NCBI RefSeq assembly: GCF_038003085.1 | Contig: NZ_JBBOOM010000001.1 | Coordinates: 2,232,001-2,296,000 of the forward strand | Direction: 5' to 3' | Length of the DNA: 64,000 bases | DNA from: Psychrobacillus sp. FSL K6-2836 | GTDB lineage: Bacteria > Bacillota > Bacilli > Bacillales_A > Planococcaceae | Shown here: positions 26,730 through 35,125 of the stretch, piece by piece | How the letters are laid out: each line of letters opens with the position of its first letter | Numbering within the stretch: position 1 is the stretch's first letter | Program-made: the position numbers and the translations under genes | Notes under the pieces: model-generated | What the model was told of the DNA's origin: nothing | Database searches by the model: none | What the model saw: only the letters and a program-made list of their open reading frames with translations

Positions 26730-27989
26730 ATGGTTATTAAACGACATCAAATAGTCTCTAATAAATGGAGTGCCTTGGCAATAACAATATTATTTACTGT
26801 ACTTGCTAGTGAATTTAAAGTTATTCCTTTCAATGGGGAAGACTTCCGTTTTGGATTAGGAAGTGCTGCTTTCTTCTTTCTTTTGTTAATACTTCAGCCA
26901 GCCTCGTATGTCTTCACTGGTCTTTTTACAGGAGTTGCTGTTGTAGTTGTACGAATCGGGAAAGATATGTTATTCACGAATGATGCTTTTGGGCTAATCT
27001 TTGAGAATCATTTACCCGCATTTTTATTTTATTTACTATTTGCAGTTGGTTTAAGTGTTATAAAGTTAGAACGTTTCAAAACTGCGCCTCTTTTACTTGG
27101 AGCAGTTGCTACAGCAATTGAGTTTACGGCTAATGGTGTGGAACATATTGGTCGTTATTTGTTAGTAAGCGATTTGCATTTTGAGTTTCAAGAATGGGTA
27201 TTATTAGCATTAGTAGCCATTTTTCGAAGTTATTTTGTAGTAGGTTTATATAGTTCCATTACAATAATGGAACAAAACAAGCGTATGCAGGAAATGCTAG
27301 AAGTTGGTTCCAATCTATATGCAGAAACACTTTATTTACAAAAGTCGATGAATCATATTGAACAAATTACTGCATCTAGCTACGATTTATATCGTCAGCT
27401 AAAAAAACAAGAATGTCATTCTTTAAGTATTCAAGCACTGCATGTTTCGCAGGAAATTCATGAGGTGAAAAAGGATTCCCAACGTATTTTAGCAGGATTG
27501 GAGAAAATTACAAAAGCTAAAATGGAGAAACGTTATTTTCTTTCAGAGATACTCCAACTTGTTATTCATGCCAATGAAAAATATAGTGAATTGTTGAAAA
27601 AACGAATTGTTATTCACTCTACTATTTCAATTGATTTTGAAACGGAGCAGCAAATTCCGTTATTGGCAATATTGAATAATCTGGTTGCGAATGCAGTAGA
27701 AGCAATTTTCTATGACGGAGATATTTATATAGATATGTATGAGGAGTCTCACAATACGTGGTTTGTGATTGAAGATACTGGCAAAGGTATTCCAGATGAA
27801 GATCAAGTAATTGTTTTTGAACCAGGCTATACAACTAAGTTCAATGATCAGGGAGTAGCTGCAACGGGTATTGGGCTATCTCACACAAAAGAAATTATTC
27901 TTACATTGGAAGGCAATATACACATTAAATCACACGAAAAGGGTGTTATTTTCAAAGTTAACATTCCAACAAAAAACTTGAGAAGGTGA
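26730..27989 (+). CDS. glnK: Sensor histidine kinase, GlnK/YcbA type
   Basis: A 419-aa protein. Six membrane segments fill residues about 10-190, a coiled dimerisation region covers about 200-290, and the ATPase domain follows (N box LNNLVANAVEAIF, G1 DTGKGIPDED, G2 GIGLSHTKEI). The region before the ATPase has no standard H-E/D-x-x-N/T phospho-acceptor block; His lies in ALHVSQEIHEVKKD. This layout and the GlnL-type partner fit Bacillus GlnK, which senses glutamine. The ATG follows CAGGAGAG by 5 nt. Targets glsA-glnT are not in the window. Confidence 0.75.
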   Translation: MVIKRHQIVSNKWSALAITILFTVLASEFKVIPFNGEDFRFGLGSAAFFFLLLILQPASYVFTGLFTGVAVVVVRIGKDMLFTNDAFGLIFENHLPAFLFYLLFAVGLSVIKLERFKTAPLLLGAVATAIEFTANGVEHIGRYLLVSDLHFEFQEWVLLALVAIFRSYFVVGLYSSITIMEQNKRMQEMLEVGSNLYAETLYLQKSMNHIEQITASSYDLYRQLKKQECHSLSIQALHVSQEIHEVKKDSQRILAGLEKITKAKMEKRYFLSEILQLVIHANEKYSELLKKRIVIHSTISIDFETEQQIPLLAILNNLVANAVEAIFYDGDIYIDMYEESHNTWFVIEDTGKGIPDEDQVIVFEPGYTTKFNDQGVAATGIGLSHTKEIILTLEGNIHIKSHEKGVIFKVNIPTKNLRR

Positions 27990-27999
27990 GGGAGGAACA

Positions 28000-28878
28000 C
28001 TGCGCTATTATATTGTAGACGATGATTCAGCAAGCCGATTGATGCTTAAAAAAATCATAACAGAGGGAGAGCTGGGACTAGTTGTTGGTGAAGCGGAAAA
28101 TGGGGTGGAAAGTATATCACCAATTCTCACAACAGAGCCGGATGTTGTTCTCATTGATTTTCTAATGCCAGAATTAGATGGACTTGAAATGATTGATCAA
28201 TTGAAAAGTAAGGGATTTGAAGGGCAATTTATAATGATTTCGCAAGTTGTCAATAAAGAGATGGTGGGAGAAGCATATATAAAAGGTATTGAGTTTTTTA
28301 TACATAAGCCGATTAATCGTGTGGAGGTTCAGAGCATTTTAACGAAAACAGCAGAACAATTTCGTTTGAAGGATTCTCTCAGGGCGATAAAAGATTCCTT
28401 ATCAAATATTGGTTCTTTAAAGCCAGTGCAAAAAAAGCAAAATGTTAGAGAGATTGTTAGCTCGAAGCTAAGCGACATGGGGATAGTGGGTGAGGTAGGA
28501 TGCAATGATCTGATCTCGATAGTGGAAATCCTTATTCATCATAGTAATCCTTTGAACAAATTTCCCCCCTTAAAAGATATATATGAATCGCTTGCGGTGA
28601 AACAGGATGCGGGAGATATAAAAAAAGAAATGAAGGCAATCGAACAGCGAATACGAAGAACTATATTATCTGCTATGCAACATATGGCTACAATTGGTGC
28701 CATTGATAATACAAACTCGGAATTCGAGCATTATGCGCCACGATACTTCGATTTTCAAGAGATTCGAAAACTAACAATTGAAATTGGAGAAAATAGGGTA
28801 AATACTTCTAAAATTAAGGTAAATATAAAAAAATATCTTCAAGTACTTTATTTGGAAGTAGTAGAAAATTATAAATAA
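28000..28878 (+). CDS. glnL: Response regulator, GlnL/YcbB type, apparent CTG start
   Basis: A 292-aa protein with a receiver domain (residues 2-120: YYIVDDDSASR, phospho-Asp in VLIDFLMPELDG, Lys in FIHKPINR) and a YcbB-type DNA-binding output domain (about 145-285, EQRIRRTILSAMQHMATIG). The first receiver strand and the acidic pocket DDD are encoded upstream of the only ATG/TTG (28039-28044), which would delete them. In that frame the sole start-like codon after the stop at 27979 is CTG 28000, with GGGAGG 4-8 nt upstream. The Bacillus homologue begins at the same residue. It probably regulates glutamine use with GlnK. Confidence 0.8.
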   Translation: MRYYIVDDDSASRLMLKKIITEGELGLVVGEAENGVESISPILTTEPDVVLIDFLMPELDGLEMIDQLKSKGFEGQFIMISQVVNKEMVGEAYIKGIEFFIHKPINRVEVQSILTKTAEQFRLKDSLRAIKDSLSNIGSLKPVQKKQNVREIVSSKLSDMGIVGEVGCNDLISIVEILIHHSNPLNKFPPLKDIYESLAVKQDAGDIKKEMKAIEQRIRRTILSAMQHMATIGAIDNTNSEFEHYAPRYFDFQEIRKLTIEIGENRVNTSKIKVNIKKYLQVLYLEVVENYK

Positions 28879-29223
28879 TCTAAGGTTAAATTTACATCGT
28901 AAATATAAATGTAGAATACTGTATGATTTTACAAGTTGCCCATATACTACTAGTTAATCTAATCTGTTTTTCAGAAAGTGGTTACAAGTAGGAACAGTGG
29001 GTATTCCACTGGAAGGTTTAGTCAATTGTTATGGCTAAGTGGGAAGGTCGATTCGACCAACAAAAAGAAGAAGAGTATTATCTTTCTTTAGAAAAAACGG
29101 TTTTATATATCTTTGTTGAGTGAAATAAGCCGTTTTCTAAAGCAACAATCAGTAAAACCGGCTATCCACTTGGATGACCGGTTTTATTAGTAATCTACGC
29201 AGAAAACACAGTGGAAAGTTGTT
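28879..29223. other. Intergenic region with two hairpins
   Basis: No gene seen. A perfect hairpin at 29154-29185 (AAAACCGG...CCGGTTTT) terminates glnL and perhaps the leftward peptide gene. A weaker AAACGG/CCGTTT stem lies near 29094-29140. Confidence 0.5.
29154..29185. terminator. Bidirectional terminator
   Basis: AAAACCGG-CTATCCA pairs with TGGATGA-CCGGTTTT, followed by TATTAG on the plus side. Confidence 0.65.
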
Positions 29224-29355
29224 TTAAATAAATGAATTTCCTATAGATGTTGGTCTTGGGGTTTCTTCTTCACCAATATGTTTTATGTTTGTTGTAAAGC
29301 TTAAAGCCAAGATGACAATGCTTGATAGGGTTAGTAATACAATTTTCTTTTTCAC
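29224..29355 (-). CDS. Candidate secreted signalling pre-peptide (NprX/PapR/Phr-like)
   Basis: A 43-aa peptide gene too short for usual gene callers. It starts at GTG 29355, 1 nt after the regulator's stop codon, with GGAGG 9 nt upstream inside the regulator's last codons. The product begins MKKKIVLLTLSSIVILALSF, a clear Sec signal (three Lys, then a hydrophobic core), and ends in a short polar tail ...EEETPRPTSIGNSFI. This size, export signal and position directly behind an HTH-TPR regulator is the hallmark of RNPP pheromone genes. The segment PRPTSIG resembles the NprX heptapeptide SKPDIVG in pattern (basic-Pro-x-x-Ile/Val-Gly). Which part is the mature signal is inference. Confidence 0.75.
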   Translation of the reverse strand: MKKKIVLLTLSSIVILALSFTTNIKHIGEEETPRPTSIGNSFI

Positions 29356-29356
29356 C

Positions 29357-30661
29357 TTATAAATCCTCCCATTTATTAATAAATTTTTGTTTAAATAGAA
29401 TCTGATTTGATTTTTGATAATATAAACTTGCAGCTTTAAATTTGTTTTGTTTAAAAAGGTAATCTGCTAACAAAATGGAATACTTTTGAACATGTCGTTC
29501 ATCCTGTTCTTGTTCAAAGTAATTAATAGCTTCCTTTAATATCATTTCAAGTTCGTCAGTTGAATTATGATAATTCTTATATATTTCTAAGTGAAAATAA
29601 TAAGAAATATATTCTTTGCTAGAGTTTTTCTCTCCCACTATTTTATCTAAGCCTTTCTTACACCATTCGAGGACCTGTTGATGATCGGACTGTTTGGAAT
29701 ACTCTTTTATAACAGATAGAATTGTTAATAAATACCCATCGGTGTTACAACCTTCTTCCTTAATTTTTAAACTAAGATTATAAAACTCGATTGCTTTTTC
29801 ATGACTCCCCTGGATTGCATATAATGAACCTAAATTTTGATAGATCACCTCCTCATAATTAATCAGTCTATAATCTATTGCCAGTTTCCCTGCTAAATTA
29901 TAGTTTTTTTCTGCTTCTTCGTATTTTCTCATTTTTTTATGTGCAATTCCTATAACGATGTAATTATCAATCGCTCTTTCAAATAAAAGATTGTCCTTAT
30001 AATAAAGTAATGATTTTGACGCATAATTTATAGCGTTAAAAAATTCATTACATTTAAAGTACGTTAAGCTTAGTACATTATTAAAATCTGCTATTTCCCA
30101 TTCTTCATTGATCCCATTATTTATGAATTTTAATGACTTTTCCAATTGATTTAATGCATCTTGATAATTTCCATTCAAATAATGATAAAGGCCAAGATTT
30201 AAATTAATAATAAACTTTTGTTTATCATCTATATCATCTTTTATTTTCGCAATTACGTTAAAGGTAGATTGGAGGATATCCTTCTCTTCATCCAGTATTA
30301 ACAAGAGACGAAACATATAAATGTGATAACTATAGTAATTATTAAGTTGTAAAAAATATAGCTTTTGGCTGGTGAATTTATGCAAGGATTCTCTTATAAA
30401 TTCCTTATCCCTTTTCAGAATTCCAGTTTTGTACAGTTCACATAACGAAACAATAACTTTGTTTTCTTTTTCATTGGATACTTGATTTATTTCTATATTT
30501 AGTTTTTTAAGTAAAAACGTTATTACTTCTTCACTTGGTACGGTTAAATTATTTTCTATTTTACTTAAGTAGGATGTAGAGCAGATTCCCTTGGCCAATG
30601 TTGTTTGTTTCATACTTTGGTTTAATCTTTCTGATTTTATTATATGACCTATACTACTCAT
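29357..30661 (-). CDS. RNPP-type HTH-TPR quorum-sensing regulator (NprR/PlcR-like)
   Basis: A 434-aa protein. An Xre-type HTH occupies residues about 5-60 (TLAKGICSTSYLSKIENN is the recognition region), followed by tetratricopeptide repeats from about 75 to the end (for example GLYHYLNGNYQDALNQLEKS, and LGSLYAIQGSHEKAIEFYNL). Length and plan match NprR (about 420 aa) rather than PlcR (285 aa). TPR concave surfaces of this family bind re-imported 5-10-residue peptides and switch DNA binding. ATG 30661 was chosen because AAGGGG lies 8 nt upstream; the in-frame GTG at 30670 overlaps that site. A perfect 9-bp inverted repeat lies 17 nt upstream. The peptide gene follows directly. Confidence 0.85.
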   Translation of the reverse strand: MSSIGHIIKSERLNQSMKQTTLAKGICSTSYLSKIENNLTVPSEEVITFLLKKLNIEINQVSNEKENKVIVSLCELYKTGILKRDKEFIRESLHKFTSQKLYFLQLNNYYSYHIYMFRLLLILDEEKDILQSTFNVIAKIKDDIDDKQKFIINLNLGLYHYLNGNYQDALNQLEKSLKFINNGINEEWEIADFNNVLSLTYFKCNEFFNAINYASKSLLYYKDNLLFERAIDNYIVIGIAHKKMRKYEEAEKNYNLAGKLAIDYRLINYEEVIYQNLGSLYAIQGSHEKAIEFYNLSLKIKEEGCNTDGYLLTILSVIKEYSKQSDHQQVLEWCKKGLDKIVGEKNSSKEYISYYFHLEIYKNYHNSTDELEMILKEAINYFEQEQDERHVQKYSILLADYLFKQNKFKAASLYYQKSNQILFKQKFINKWEDL

Positions 30662-30677
30662 TTTCTTCACCCCTTAT

Positions 30678-30698
30678 GAATTAGTAATGTACTAATTC
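30678..30698 (-). promoter_or_regulatory. Perfect inverted repeat before the RNPP regulator, candidate operator
   Basis: GAATTAGTA-N3-TACTAATTC, a 21-bp perfect palindrome with 3-nt centre, 17-37 nt upstream of the regulator start. Position and symmetry suit binding by a dimeric Xre protein, most simply the regulator itself. Confidence 0.5.
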
Positions 30699-31111
30699 TT
30701 GAAAAAAGCTAAATACCCTTTTTCAATCGTTCGACTCAAAATGACTAATGCGTTGTAGAAAAACATAGAAAGTGGTAGAAGATTGTCGAATATAGGTAGT
30801 ATAATTATCCGAATTTTATTATAAAATATTAAAATTTCATCATATTATGAAATTCGTTTGAGTTAGGTATTAATAGTCTAAGGACATAAAGCATATTTCC
30901 CAACTTATAATTATTCTAAAAATGATAAAAATTTAGTATAATATAATAAATATTAAATAATTTATACAAAGGTAATTTTAAAATTAAGTAGAAGTGTGAT
31001 TTTCTATTTTAGGGACAAGTCAGTCAAAAGATTATAGTTATTTAATTGGTTTTACTCAACAGGTATATCGCTGCTTGTGGAATGGTAAAAACTAGGGAAA
31101 GGGGGATACTC
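30699..31111. other. AT-rich intergenic region between divergent genes
   Basis: No gene seen. It must hold the promoters for the RNPP regulator (leftward) and the YvrJ gene (rightward). Several TATAAT-like strings occur, for example near 30799 and 30939, so no single promoter can be picked. Confidence 0.35.
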
Positions 31112-31276
31112 ATGATTGGGGAGGAAAATATTATACAATTAATTGGAAACTTCGGATTTCCCATTGTAGTCACTATTTATTTGTTGCATCGATTTGAAAA
31201 TAAAATAGACTCTCTTGAAAATACCATTCACAATATAGCAAATGTTGTTAACAATAGTATAGAAAAAAGAAAGTGA
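31112..31276 (+). CDS. YvrJ family small membrane protein
   Basis: A 54-aa protein: one hydrophobic segment (NFGFPIVVTIYLLHRFENKI, residues about 12-31), then a charged amphipathic helix. This is the YvrJ pattern. ATG 31112 follows AAAGGGGG by 7 nt. In Bacillus subtilis yvrJ sits near the SigO system; nothing of that is here. Function unknown. It lies next to the RNPP pair and could be a target, which is speculation. Confidence 0.7.
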   Translation: MIGEENIIQLIGNFGFPIVVTIYLLHRFENKIDSLENTIHNIANVVNNSIEKRK

Positions 31277-31403
31277 CTTGTAACACAGATGAAACTGATG
31301 TCCTGTTGATAATATAAATTGTTAAAGACGAAACTGCACTTTTGGAAGTTAAGCTTATTTTCACTTTGGATTCACGATTTTCTTTAATGAAGATGAAAGA
31401 AGT

Positions 31404-31452
31404 GAAAAGTAATCCATCCCGAGTGTTAACTCAAAAAATGGATTACTTTTTT
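31404..31452 (+). terminator. Rho-independent terminator
   Basis: AAAAGTAATCCAT pairs with ATGGATTACTTTT, followed by T, downstream of the YvrJ gene. Confidence 0.7.
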
Positions 31453-31531
31453 CATGTCAATAATGAGTATATTTTTTTGATTTATTCATTAGGGATTAGG
31501 GGTTAACTAAATTGAAAGAAGTAGTTAATGT

Positions 31532-32932
31532 TTATGCAATATAATCTTCATTGGGAATATCATCGGCAGTGCCTTTATTGTAATACTTACCTTTTGTTAA
31601 TACCGCAATAAAAACTGTAAGAATTGCTGCTAAAATGGCTGCAAAAAAAGCAGCAGTACTTTGTAAAAAATTCCCCATATAACCTAGTGCTGCAAATGTG
31701 CCTAAGCCACTAGATACGATCAAAGATACAACTCCAACGGGATTCCATTTGTATAAATATTCTTGGCGCTCCTCATAATAACCATTACCAATTTTCAAAA
31801 CTTTTTTTACGATTAATGCATCGGTAACTAGTATAGCTGCCCATGAAAGTAAAAATACACCTTGAAATGTCATAGCGGTATCTAAGTAATCAACAATGCC
31901 ACCAAGCATTAGGGCTATTGCGCTGATTCCACTTACGACTACCCAAAACCGACGCCCGGGAGTAAATTTAAAGATGTTTTCAAAGAAGTTGGATAAAGAT
32001 AAGGAACTACTATATATATTAGTAATATTTATACGTAGTTGGGTTAACATAGTGAATAATGCTCCGCCAATGCCAAGAAGCATTACAATATAAACTCCTG
32101 GATTCGGTTCACCTAAGCGAACACCAAACCATATGCCTAGACCACCCATAATACCGAAACAGAAAATTTGTGGTATAAAACCGATTGCCACAGATCCAAC
32201 TTTAATATCCTTCGGTTTTAAAAAACGTGCATAATCCGAAGCTAGTAGGGCTGTTAGACCCATTATTCCGTGTTGAACTCCTATGCATAGAAGTAAAGCT
32301 TGTCCTCCAACTTGAACTCCTTCAGGTAGATAAGTCCAAAAAGGTCCTTCAAATACTGGAGTCTTATAAAACGAAATAACAATAGCTGCTATTAAGAAAA
32401 CAACGAATATAGGTAAAGACCTCTTTTGTAATTTATCTAGCTGTTTAATGCCAAACCAATTTAAAGGTATAACGATAAAACCGAAGAAAATGATTAATGC
32501 CCACTCTTGTAGGTTGGGGAAGAAGGTATGAACCGCGGAAACTAAAATGAGACCTTCAAATGCACAATACATAATAAAGTTTGTCGCATAGAGGAAGGAT
32601 GTTAAGGAAGCACCTATATAGCCAAAGCCTCCACTTCTAGATAATAAATTGACATTCATTCCAGATTTTGCAGATAAGTAAGCAATGAGGGTTCCCAGTA
32701 TACCGGCAACTATTATTGCATAAATAGAGGAGATAATAGCATTAATTGCTCCAAATTGAAGAGCCATTACACTCCCCATTTGAAAGTAAAAAATCGCAGT
32801 GGCTATTCCGAACGTAATATTGGTTATGCTTAACCAACCCATATTTCTTTGGCTACGGGGCACCTTCTCTAATGAATAGTCTGTGTCTTTCTCTTCAGTT
32901 ACTTTGTGATCTGTAAGTTGGACAGATCTCAT
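31532..32932 (-). CDS. NCS1-family nucleobase permease (cytosine/purine/allantoin type)
   Basis: A 466-aa membrane protein with about twelve segments. It matches the NCS1 family by its opening R-S-Q-R-N-M-G-W (RSQRNMGWLSITNITFG) and the glycine-rich LLSRSGGFGYIGA in segment 3. The family imports cytosine, purines, allantoin or hydantoins. ATG 32932 follows AGGAG by 8 nt. No nucleobase-catabolic gene lies beside it, so the substrate is unresolved. Confidence 0.8.
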   Translation of the reverse strand: MRSVQLTDHKVTEEKDTDYSLEKVPRSQRNMGWLSITNITFGIATAIFYFQMGSVMALQFGAINAIISSIYAIIVAGILGTLIAYLSAKSGMNVNLLSRSGGFGYIGASLTSFLYATNFIMYCAFEGLILVSAVHTFFPNLQEWALIIFFGFIVIPLNWFGIKQLDKLQKRSLPIFVVFLIAAIVISFYKTPVFEGPFWTYLPEGVQVGGQALLLCIGVQHGIMGLTALLASDYARFLKPKDIKVGSVAIGFIPQIFCFGIMGGLGIWFGVRLGEPNPGVYIVMLLGIGGALFTMLTQLRINITNIYSSSLSLSNFFENIFKFTPGRRFWVVVSGISAIALMLGGIVDYLDTAMTFQGVFLLSWAAILVTDALIVKKVLKIGNGYYEERQEYLYKWNPVGVVSLIVSSGLGTFAALGYMGNFLQSTAAFFAAILAAILTVFIAVLTKGKYYNKGTADDIPNEDYIA

Positions 32933-33057
32933 AATATCAGCTCCTAATAAAAAATAATTATCCATGCGGGTAGACGCTTTGATAACTAAATTTCTTTATT
33001 TTTTTGACGCATCTATTCATTATAACATATACTTAGCTAAATATAATTCTAAAGTAG

Positions 33058-33086
33058 TTGACAGAAATATATGTGTATTGTAAACT
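33058..33086 (+). promoter_or_regulatory. Promoter of the lysine-riboswitch operon
   Basis: TTGACA (33058-33063), 17-nt spacer, TAAACT (33081-33086), about 30 nt before the riboswitch helix P1. Confidence 0.7.
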
Positions 33087-33121
33087 ATGAAACATAATTG
33101 AATACAGCCTCACTTAATATA

Positions 33122-33301
33122 GTGAGGTAGAGGCGCGATATTTAACAGTCCTTAGTGGAGTTTGAGAAGCTATGATTCTATGGAGAAGGAAATATCGCCG
33201 AAGTTTGTAATATTGCTCGGTATTACTTGCTGGGTCTGCAGTTAATAATTGCAGGACTGTCCACTATAAACATCCCAGTTTATAATGGTGTGCTATCTCA
33301 T
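33122..33301 (+). ncRNA. Lysine riboswitch (L-box)
   Basis: The L-box core is clear: GTGAGGTAGAGGCGCGATA at the 5' side, GAGAAGGAAATATCGCCGAAG in two parts, TTGCTGGGTCTGC, and GGACTGTCCACT near the 3' side. P1 forms between GTGAGGTAG (33122-33130) and CTATCTCAT (33293-33301). A terminator follows at 33342. Known L-boxes turn off lysine synthesis or uptake genes when lysine is bound, so the downstream transporter is predicted to import lysine. Confidence 0.92.
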
Positions 33302-33341
33302 TTGGGAAAAGTAGAGGATTTAGGGCAACTATACATATTGC

Positions 33342-33369
33342 GACCTGAGTTCATCTCAGGTCTTTTTTT
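33342..33369 (+). terminator. Riboswitch-controlled terminator
   Basis: GACCTGAG pairs with CTCAGGTC, followed by seven T. It is the expression platform of the lysine riboswitch. Confidence 0.88.
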
Positions 33370-33428
33370 GTACAAGTTGTCTTTTTTTATAAGTAAGAAC
33401 ATATATTGATAAAAAGGGAGTAATTATA

Positions 33429-34283
33429 ATGAAAAAGAGATTAGTATTTTTAACGATATTCGTAAGCTTTTTGTTTTTATTAGCAGCATGTGGAACAGAT
33501 ACTACAGAAACTTCAGGATCTTCCTCTGACGATACTAAAGAAGCAGCTGTAGATACGTTTACAGTAGGTTTAGAAGCTGGTTATGCACCTTTTAACTGGA
33601 CACAACTAGATGACTCCAATGGTGGAGTGAAGATTGATGGTAACGCAGAATATGCCGGTGGATATGATGTAGAAATTGCTAAACGCATTGCAGACGGATT
33701 AGGAAAAGAACTAGTTATCGTTAAAACAGAATGGGATGGACTTGTACCATCATTACAATCAGATAAAATCGATGCAATTATCGCAGGAATGTCACCTACT
33801 GAAGAGCGTAAAGAAACAATTGACTTTTCGGAAAACTATTACACATCCAACTTTGTTATGGTTGTGAAAAAAGGTGGTTCTTTTGAAGGGGCTACTTCTA
33901 TTCAAGACTTTAGTGGTGCTAAAATCACAGGCCAGCTGAATACTTCACATTATGGTGTAATCGATCAAATTAAAGGTGTGAAAAAACAACCAGCATCTGA
34001 TAACTTCTCCGCAATGCGTGTAGCATTGGAATCTGGAGTTATTGATGGCTATGTATCTGAACGCCCAGAAGGGATTAGTGCTTCTTCTGCAAATGAAAAC
34101 TTCGCAATGGTTGAATTTACAGAAGGATTTAAAGCTGCAGAAGAGGATACAGCAGTGGCAGTAGGGTTGAAAAAAGATAGTGATTTAACTGAGCAAATCA
34201 ACAAAATTTTAGCGGAAATTTCTGAAGAAGAGCGACAAGAAATTATGGATGCTGCTATTCATAACCAACCAGCGGCGAAATAA
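33429..34283 (+). CDS. Lysine-type amino-acid ABC transporter, binding lipoprotein
   Basis: A 284-aa lipoprotein: signal peptide to lipobox LAAC (Cys 21), Ser/Thr-rich linker, then the family-3 amino-acid-binding fold (VGLEAGYAPFNW, GYDVEIAKRIADGL, DAIIAGMSPTEERKETIDFS). It captures the substrate outside the cell. The lysine riboswitch upstream predicts lysine as ligand; the sequence alone says only polar or cationic amino acid. It is followed by a terminator-like hairpin before the permease gene. Confidence 0.9.
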   Translation: MKKRLVFLTIFVSFLFLLAACGTDTTETSGSSSDDTKEAAVDTFTVGLEAGYAPFNWTQLDDSNGGVKIDGNAEYAGGYDVEIAKRIADGLGKELVIVKTEWDGLVPSLQSDKIDAIIAGMSPTEERKETIDFSENYYTSNFVMVVKKGGSFEGATSIQDFSGAKITGQLNTSHYGVIDQIKGVKKQPASDNFSAMRVALESGVIDGYVSERPEGISASSANENFAMVEFTEGFKAAEEDTAVAVGLKKDSDLTEQINKILAEISEEERQEIMDAAIHNQPAAK

Positions 34284-34295
34284 GGATGAAGTGAT

Positions 34296-34327
34296 ACCGG
34301 CTGCATCTTTTTGCAGTCGGTTTTTAT
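34296..34327 (+). terminator. Intra-operon attenuator hairpin
   Basis: ACCGGCTGCA pairs with TGCAGTCGGT (one G-U), followed by a T run, between binding-protein and permease genes. It probably lowers permease and ATPase expression relative to binding protein. Confidence 0.7.
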
Positions 34328-34345
34328 TTGGAAGGAGGGAAATAC

Positions 34346-35107
34346 ATGAGCATAGAATATATTATTTCGATGATTACAAGTAACTGGCCGATGTTCCTTC
34401 GTGGAGCAGGAATGACGTTATTAATCTCTATAATTGGGACGATTATTGGAGCGGTTATTGGTTTGCTGGCAGGGGTTATTCGTACAATTCCTACGCCCGA
34501 AAGAAAACTAAAACGCATTCTATTAAAAATAGTTAATCTGATACTTTCTGTATATATTGAATTTTTCAGAGGAACACCAATGATTGTACAAGCAATGGTG
34601 ATATTCTATGGGTCCGCGCTAGCCTTTGGAATAGATATGGACCGCACTATGGCAGCGATATTCATTGTTTCGATTAACACGGGTGCTTATATGGCAGAAA
34701 TTGTGCGAGGTGGTGTCATCTCGATTGATAAAGGGCAATTTGAGGCTGCACAAGCAATTGGCATGAATCACGTTCAAACAATGTGGAGTGTTGTTTTACC
34801 TCAAGTAATCCGCAATATTTTGCCAGCTACAGGCAATCAATTTATCATAAATATTAAAGATACTTCGGTATTAAATGTGATCGGTGTCACGGAACTATAT
34901 TTTCAAGCGAAAACAGTTGCAGGTATAAGCTTTAAGTACTTTGAGCCTTTCTTTATAGCATGTATTTTGTATTTCGTCATGACGTTTACTGTAACATTAA
35001 TATTACGTTATATAGAAAGAAAATTAGATGGACCAGAAAACTACAGCATGATTGGACAGCCACCACCACAACTTATGGTAACCAAAAATAATACTAATTT
35101 AGATTAA
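34346..35107 (+). CDS. Lysine-type amino-acid ABC transporter, permease
   Basis: A 253-aa HisM/GlnP-type permease with five membrane segments. The family blocks are IEFFRGTPMIVQ and the EAA loop FEAAQAIGMNHVQTMWSVVLP. ATG 34346 follows GAAGGAGGG by 6 nt. It forms the channel, presumably as a homodimer because only one permease gene is present. Confidence 0.9.
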   Translation: MSIEYIISMITSNWPMFLRGAGMTLLISIIGTIIGAVIGLLAGVIRTIPTPERKLKRILLKIVNLILSVYIEFFRGTPMIVQAMVIFYGSALAFGIDMDRTMAAIFIVSINTGAYMAEIVRGGVISIDKGQFEAAQAIGMNHVQTMWSVVLPQVIRNILPATGNQFIINIKDTSVLNVIGVTELYFQAKTVAGISFKYFEPFFIACILYFVMTFTVTLILRYIERKLDGPENYSMIGQPPPQLMVTKNNTNLD

Positions 35108-35125
35108 ACGAAGGAGGAAAAATCT

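Noticed and set aside
33227-33409. 60-codon plus-strand open frame upstream of the lysine importer
   Set aside because: It lies within the lysine riboswitch and its terminator and has no ribosome site; the RNA structure explains the sequence.
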